From an uncultured Clostridia bacterium (GTDB lineage: Bacteria; Bacillota; Clostridia; Oscillospirales; Oscillospiraceae): a stretch of DNA of 15,390 nt. Location of the stretch: positions 1-15,390 of the forward strand of contig CALBGG010000089.1 in assembly GCA_937893605.1 (NCBI GenBank). Reading direction: 5' to 3'. Positions 12,245 to 15,390 of this stretch are shown here, piece after piece. Each line of letters starts with the position of its first letter. Positions within the stretch are counted from its first letter, which is position 1. A program made the translations under genes and the position numbers. The notes under the pieces are model-generated. The model was not told where the DNA came from, did no database searches, and saw nothing but the letters and a program-made list of their open reading frames with translations.

Positions 12245-14761
12245 TTATTTGGAGCCTACGGTGCTTGCTTCCTTGGTGGTGAGAGTCTCAGCCTCCTTGT
12301 AAGGACGGAAGAGCATGTAGATGATGCCGGCCAGCAGAGCGATGGCAACGATCAGTCCGATGATGTTCAGGTTGCCGGTGAAGGCATTGCCGAACTGGTT
12401 GATCATCAGAGCGATGACGTATGCAAAGCCGCACTGATAACCGATGGCGAACCAGGTCCAGCCGCGGTTGTTCATCTCGCGCTTGATTGCGCCGATAGCT
12501 GCAAAGCAGGGAGCGCACAGAAGGTTGAAGACGAGGAAGCTGTAGCCGGTTATGCCGGTGAAGGCTGCCGCGATGTTCTGGTACACGTTCAGGTCGCCGC
12601 CGCCGTAAAGGATGCCGAGGGTACCGACGATGTTCTCCTTGGCAACGAGGCCGGTGATGGATGCGACGGTTGCCTGCCAGTTGCCCCAGCCGAGGGGAGC
12701 GAAGATCCATGCGATGGCGTTGCCGATCTTTGCGAGGATGGAGGAGTCGATCTGATCCTCGGAGAGCATCTGGAATGTTCCGTCAACCCAGCCGAAGTAA
12801 GTGGTGAACCATACGAAGATGGTAGACAGCAGGATGATGGTACCGGCCTTCTTGATGAAGGACCAGCCGCGCTCCCACATGGAGCGGAGGACGTTGCCGA
12901 CGGTGGGCATATGGTATGCGGGAAGCTCCATAACGAAGGGAGCGGGGTCGCCAGCAAAGCGCTTGGTCTTCTTGAGCATGATGCCCGAGCAGATGATAGC
13001 CGCCATGCCGATGAAGTATGCGGAGGTGGATACCCATGCGCTGCCGCCGAACAGTGCGCCGGCGATCATTGCGATGAACGGAACCTTTGCGCCGCAGGGG
13101 ATGAAGGTGGTGGTCATGATCGTCATACGGCGGTCACGCTCGTTTTCGATGGTACGGGAAGCCATGACGCCCGGAACGCCGCAGCCGACGCCGATGAGCA
13201 TGGGGATGAAGCTCTTGCCGGAAAGTCCGAACTTGCGGAAGATACGGTCAAGAACGAAGGCGATACGCGCCATGTAGCCGCAGCCCTCGAGGAAGGCGAG
13301 CATGAGGAACAGGACGAACATCTGAGGTACGAAGCCGAGAACCGCGCCGACACCGGCTACGATACCGTCATTGATAAGACCGCTGAGCCAGGGAGCCGCG
13401 TTTGCAGCGTCAAGGCCGTTGCCTACGAGAACGGGAACGCCCGGTACCCATACGCCGTAGTCGGCAGGATCGGGAGCGTCAAAGCCGTTTTCCTCGAGGT
13501 ACTTAACCGCATCGACATAGGTCATGCCGATGGTGCTGTCTTCGTCGGCGCCGTCGGGGATGGCGTCGTAGTAAGCGGTCATGGTGTTTATTGCGAGGGT
13601 CTCCTCATCCTCGACGTCGAGCTCGGCCGACTTGTCGGAGGTTTGGAAGTCCTTCATCTCGGCGAGCAGTGCGTCAGCGTCGAAGTCGTCTGCTTCAACG
13701 TCGATGTCCTCGCCGAGGAATGCGCTGACAGCCTGGATGGCCGCGGTGTATTCGTCGTTTGCGTCGTTGTATTCGCTCGAGCCGATGCCGAACAGGTGCC
13801 AGCCGTCGCCGAACAGTCCGTCGTTTGCCCAGTCGGTAGCGGGTGCGCCGACGGCGACCATTGCGACCCAGTATACAAAGAACATGACGGCCGCGAAGAT
13901 GGGCAGACCCAGCCAGCGGTTGGTGACGACCTTGTCTATCTTATCGGAAGCGGTGAGCTTGCCGACGTTTTTCTTCTTATAGCAGGCCTTGATGATGGAT
14001 GCTATGTAAATGTAGCGCTCGTTTGTGATGATGCTCTCGGCATCGTCGTCGAGCTCATCCTCTGCGGCCTTGATGTCCGCGTCGATGTGCTGCATGATCT
14101 CGGGCTTTATCGCAAGCTTCGCAAGCACCTTGTCGTCGCGCTCGAAGATCTTGATGGCATACCAGCGCTGCTGCTCCTCGGGCAGATCGTGCAGAACCGC
14201 CTCCTCGATGTGAGCGATGGCATGCTCAACAACACCGGAGAACGAGTGCATGGGAATGGTCTTGCCGTTTTTTGCGGCATCGACCGCCGCTGCTGCCGCT
14301 TCGGAAACACCGTCGCCCTTAAGCGCGGAGATCTCAAAAACCTGGCAGCCGAGCTGACGGGACAGCTCCTTGATGTTGATAACATCGCCGCTCTTGCGGA
14401 CGATATCCATCATGTTTACCGCAACGACCACGGGGATGCCGAGCTCAGTCAGCTGAGTGGTCAGGTAAAGGTTACGCTCGAGGTTGGTGCCGTCGATGAT
14501 GTTGAGTATCGCATCGGGGCGCTCGCCGAGCAGGAAGTTACGCGCGACGACCTCCTCAAGGGTGTACGGGGAAAGCGAGTAGATGCCCGGAAGGTCAACG
14601 ACCGTTACGCCGTCAAACTTCTTGAGCTTGCCTTCCTTCTTTTCAACGGTGACGCCCGGCCAGTTACCGACGAACTGGTTCGAGCCGGTCAGCGCGTTGA
14701 ACAGTGTGGTTTTACCACAGTTCGGGTTGCCTGCGAGGGCAATTTTAATGTTCTTTTCCAT
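12245..14761 (-). CDS. feoB: Ferrous iron transport protein B
   Basis: This is an 838-residue GTP-driven Fe2+ transporter. The N-terminal G domain has all motifs: GNPNCGKTT (11-19), Thr38 in GVTVEKK, DLPG (56-59), NMMD (116-119) and SALKG (145-149), followed by the GDI-like helical region to about 280. The membrane part carries the gate motifs GCGVPGVMASRTI (526-538) and FIPCGAKVPF (553-562), with Cys527 and Cys556. The protein is about 100 residues longer than usual because of an acidic loop of about 130 residues (about 311-445) between the first and second membrane helices, predicted outside the cell. The ATG overlaps the feoA stop as TAATG. Function is certain; the loop is unusual. Confidence 0.97.
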   Translation of the reverse strand: MEKNIKIALAGNPNCGKTTLFNALTGSNQFVGNWPGVTVEKKEGKLKKFDGVTVVDLPGIYSLSPYTLEEVVARNFLLGERPDAILNIIDGTNLERNLYLTTQLTELGIPVVVAVNMMDIVRKSGDVINIKELSRQLGCQVFEISALKGDGVSEAAAAAVDAAKNGKTIPMHSFSGVVEHAIAHIEEAVLHDLPEEQQRWYAIKIFERDDKVLAKLAIKPEIMQHIDADIKAAEDELDDDAESIITNERYIYIASIIKACYKKKNVGKLTASDKIDKVVTNRWLGLPIFAAVMFFVYWVAMVAVGAPATDWANDGLFGDGWHLFGIGSSEYNDANDEYTAAIQAVSAFLGEDIDVEADDFDADALLAEMKDFQTSDKSAELDVEDEETLAINTMTAYYDAIPDGADEDSTIGMTYVDAVKYLEENGFDAPDPADYGVWVPGVPVLVGNGLDAANAAPWLSGLINDGIVAGVGAVLGFVPQMFVLFLMLAFLEGCGYMARIAFVLDRIFRKFGLSGKSFIPMLIGVGCGVPGVMASRTIENERDRRMTIMTTTFIPCGAKVPFIAMIAGALFGGSAWVSTSAYFIGMAAIICSGIMLKKTKRFAGDPAPFVMELPAYHMPTVGNVLRSMWERGWSFIKKAGTIILLSTIFVWFTTYFGWVDGTFQMLSEDQIDSSILAKIGNAIAWIFAPLGWGNWQATVASITGLVAKENIVGTLGILYGGGDLNVYQNIAAAFTGITGYSFLVFNLLCAPCFAAIGAIKREMNNRGWTWFAIGYQCGFAYVIALMINQFGNAFTGNLNIIGLIVAIALLAGIIYMLFRPYKEAETLTTKEASTVGSK

Positions 14762-14982
14762 TATTCCACCTCGACCTTTTCTGCATCTGCCTTACGCAGC
14801 GAAAGCTCATAGCCGCGAACGGTGAGCTCGATGGGATCGCCCAGGGGAGCGACCTTTCGGACATAGACCTCAGCACCCTTGGTAATACCCATGTCCATGA
14901 TGCGGCGCTTTATCGCGCCTTCGCCATGGAGTCTTTTGACGGTTACGGTCTCGCCGATCTTAACGTCTCTCAGAGTCTTCAT
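14761..14982 (-). CDS. feoA: FeoA, SH3-like partner of FeoB (second copy)
   Basis: This is a 73-residue protein with a start at 14982, preceded by AGGAG. The SH3-like FeoA fold is visible: LRDVKIGETVTVKRL, then the helix AIKRRIMDMGITKGAEV, then VAPLGDPIELTVRGYELSLRKADAEKV. This is the typical form with the GDP-IEL-RGYELSLR ending. FeoA proteins bind FeoB and are needed for ferrous uptake. The stop shares one base with the feoB start, so the two are probably made in step. It is 11 bases behind the first feoA-like gene. Confidence 0.95.
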   Translation of the reverse strand: MKTLRDVKIGETVTVKRLHGEGAIKRRIMDMGITKGAEVYVRKVAPLGDPIELTVRGYELSLRKADAEKVEVE

Positions 14983-14993
14983 GTTTCTGCTCC

Positions 14994-15206
14994 TCACACA
15001 TATATTTTCTGTGCCATTTCCGCGCTTATGGCGATCCTGGCCTCTTTGACCTTGACGATGACATTCTCGCCAACGGCAGTCAACACTTTTACATCGCCCC
15101 CGACAACAAAGCCGAGGTTCTCGAGGTGCTTCTTCACCTCGGGCTTGCCGGCAATGCGCTGTATAGTGTTTTCCTCGCCGACCGCCGCTAATGTTAAAGG
15201 CATCAT
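14994..15206 (-). CDS. feoA: FeoA-like protein (first copy)
   Basis: This is a 70-residue FeoA-domain protein with a start at 15206 (two Met in a row; AAAGGA 7 bases before the first). The pattern is MPLTLAAVGEENTIQRIAG, then KPEVKKHLENLGFVVGGDVKVL, ending VIVKVKEARIAISAEMAQKIYV. It keeps the family helix-glycine turn (LGFVVGGDV) but lacks the GDP-IEL-RGYELSLR ending of the second copy. Clostridial feo operons often have two FeoA proteins of these two kinds. It is the first gene of the operon, right after the promoter and palindromes. Confidence 0.93.
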   Translation of the reverse strand: MMPLTLAAVGEENTIQRIAGKPEVKKHLENLGFVVGGDVKVLTAVGENVIVKVKEARIAISAEMAQKIYV

Positions 15207-15229
15207 TGTATAATCCTTTCTCCGTTTGA

Positions 15230-15243
15230 TTAGCGTTCGCTAA
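15230..15243. promoter_or_regulatory. DtxR-like operator, box 1 (feoA leader)
   Basis: TTAGCG-TT-CGCTAA, a perfect palindrome with 6-bp arms, in the untranslated leader about 24 bases before the feoA start. Shares the TTAGC-N4-GCTAA core with boxes 2 and 3. Confidence 0.7.
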
Positions 15244-15261
15244 CCGTGGGGGTGAATTAAA

Positions 15262-15277
15262 GTTAGCTCTCGCTAAC
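15262..15277. promoter_or_regulatory. DtxR-like operator, box 2 (next to -10)
   Basis: GTTAGC-TCTC-GCTAAC, perfect 6-bp arms, directly downstream of the -10 at the predicted transcription start. A bound repressor would block RNA polymerase. Its centre is 33 bases, about three helical turns, from box 1. Confidence 0.75.
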
Positions 15278-15284
15278 TGCCTGA

Positions 15285-15312
15285 ATAATAGCACAGTTTT
15301 CATCATTGTCAA
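15285..15312 (-). promoter_or_regulatory. feoA operon promoter
   Basis: The minus strand reads TTGACA (15307-15312), a 16-base spacer, and an extended -10 TGCTATTAT (TATTAT at 15285-15290). The -35 is perfect consensus. Transcription should start near 15278, about 70 bases before the first feoA codon. Confidence 0.8.
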
Positions 15313-15352
15313 GCCCCTGACACAAGGTTTGTAGATTTGCACAATTTCGACG

Positions 15353-15368
15353 GTTAGCGCAGGCTAAC
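15353..15368. promoter_or_regulatory. DtxR-like operator, box 3 (upstream), nested in a longer inverted repeat
   Basis: GTTAGC-GCAG-GCTAAC lies about 40 bases upstream of the -35. It is enclosed by TGCACAATT (15338-15346) and AATTGTGCA (15370-15378), perfect 9-bp arms. It may also serve a divergent gene beyond the right edge. Confidence 0.65.
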
Positions 15369-15390
15369 TAATTGTGCAGAATATCACATT

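Noticed and set aside
12911..14812. 633-codon open frame on the plus strand
   Set aside because: It is antisense to feoB, which has complete motifs; the frame has low-complexity composition, no recognisable domain, and arises from the GC-rich third positions of feoB.

Overview
The window (about 15.4 kb, GC-rich genes, mostly good Shine-Dalgarno sites, AT-rich sigma-70-type promoters) looks like chromosome from a gut-type anaerobic member of the Clostridia, probably Oscillospirales/Ruminococcaceae. The reasons are the gene families (DUF3793 plus flavodoxin, DUF4358 lipoprotein, DUF6110, FeoB-associated Cys-rich protein, small FeoA proteins), the codon style, and an intergenic repeat (CCTCATCCG...CGGCTTCGCCG...CCTTCC...GGAAGG) that I associate with that group. 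The taxon is an inference.

Layout. 1-2746: a cyclodeaminase-like protein (-) and a THEP1-type NTPase (+) diverge from overlapping promoters, followed by a secreted DUF4358-SGNH lipoprotein (+). 2747-6086: a lipid-related group made of a YhhN/TMEM86 lysoplasmalogenase-like membrane protein (-), a diacylglycerol-kinase-family lipid kinase (+), a PAP2-family phosphatase (+) and an acyl-ACP thioesterase (-). These are separated by strong bidirectional hairpin terminators and a small repeat. 6175-7200: DUF3793 protein and short flavodoxin operon (-). 7264-15390: a long iron/metal region, all on the minus strand.

The iron region, in transcription order, is feoA - feoA - feoB - FeoB-associated Cys-rich protein - [about 275 bp of hairpin repeats] - DtxR-like regulator - [ABC/FtsX transporter relic] - membrane-anchored HMA metallochaperone-like protein - AraC-type regulator - DUF6110 small hydrophobic protein - P1B-type ATPase with an SCA (not CPC) transmembrane motif - terminator. 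In front of feoA is a strong promoter with three copies of the palindrome TTAGC-N4-GCTAA, which resemble DtxR-family operators.

The most exciting reading is that ferrous iron uptake (Feo) sits next to a candidate ferrosome-type module. The DUF6110 gene and the ATPase overlap as TAATG, and this pair matches in architecture the FezA (small membrane protein) plus FezB (P1B-6 ATPase) pair needed for iron-storing ferrosome organelles in Clostridioides difficile. Here the pair is combined with an HMA protein and an AraC regulator. The neighbouring DtxR-like regulator seems to have lost the usual metal ligands, and an ABC transporter between it and the HMA gene has collapsed to a relic, so the locus appears to have been remodelled recently.
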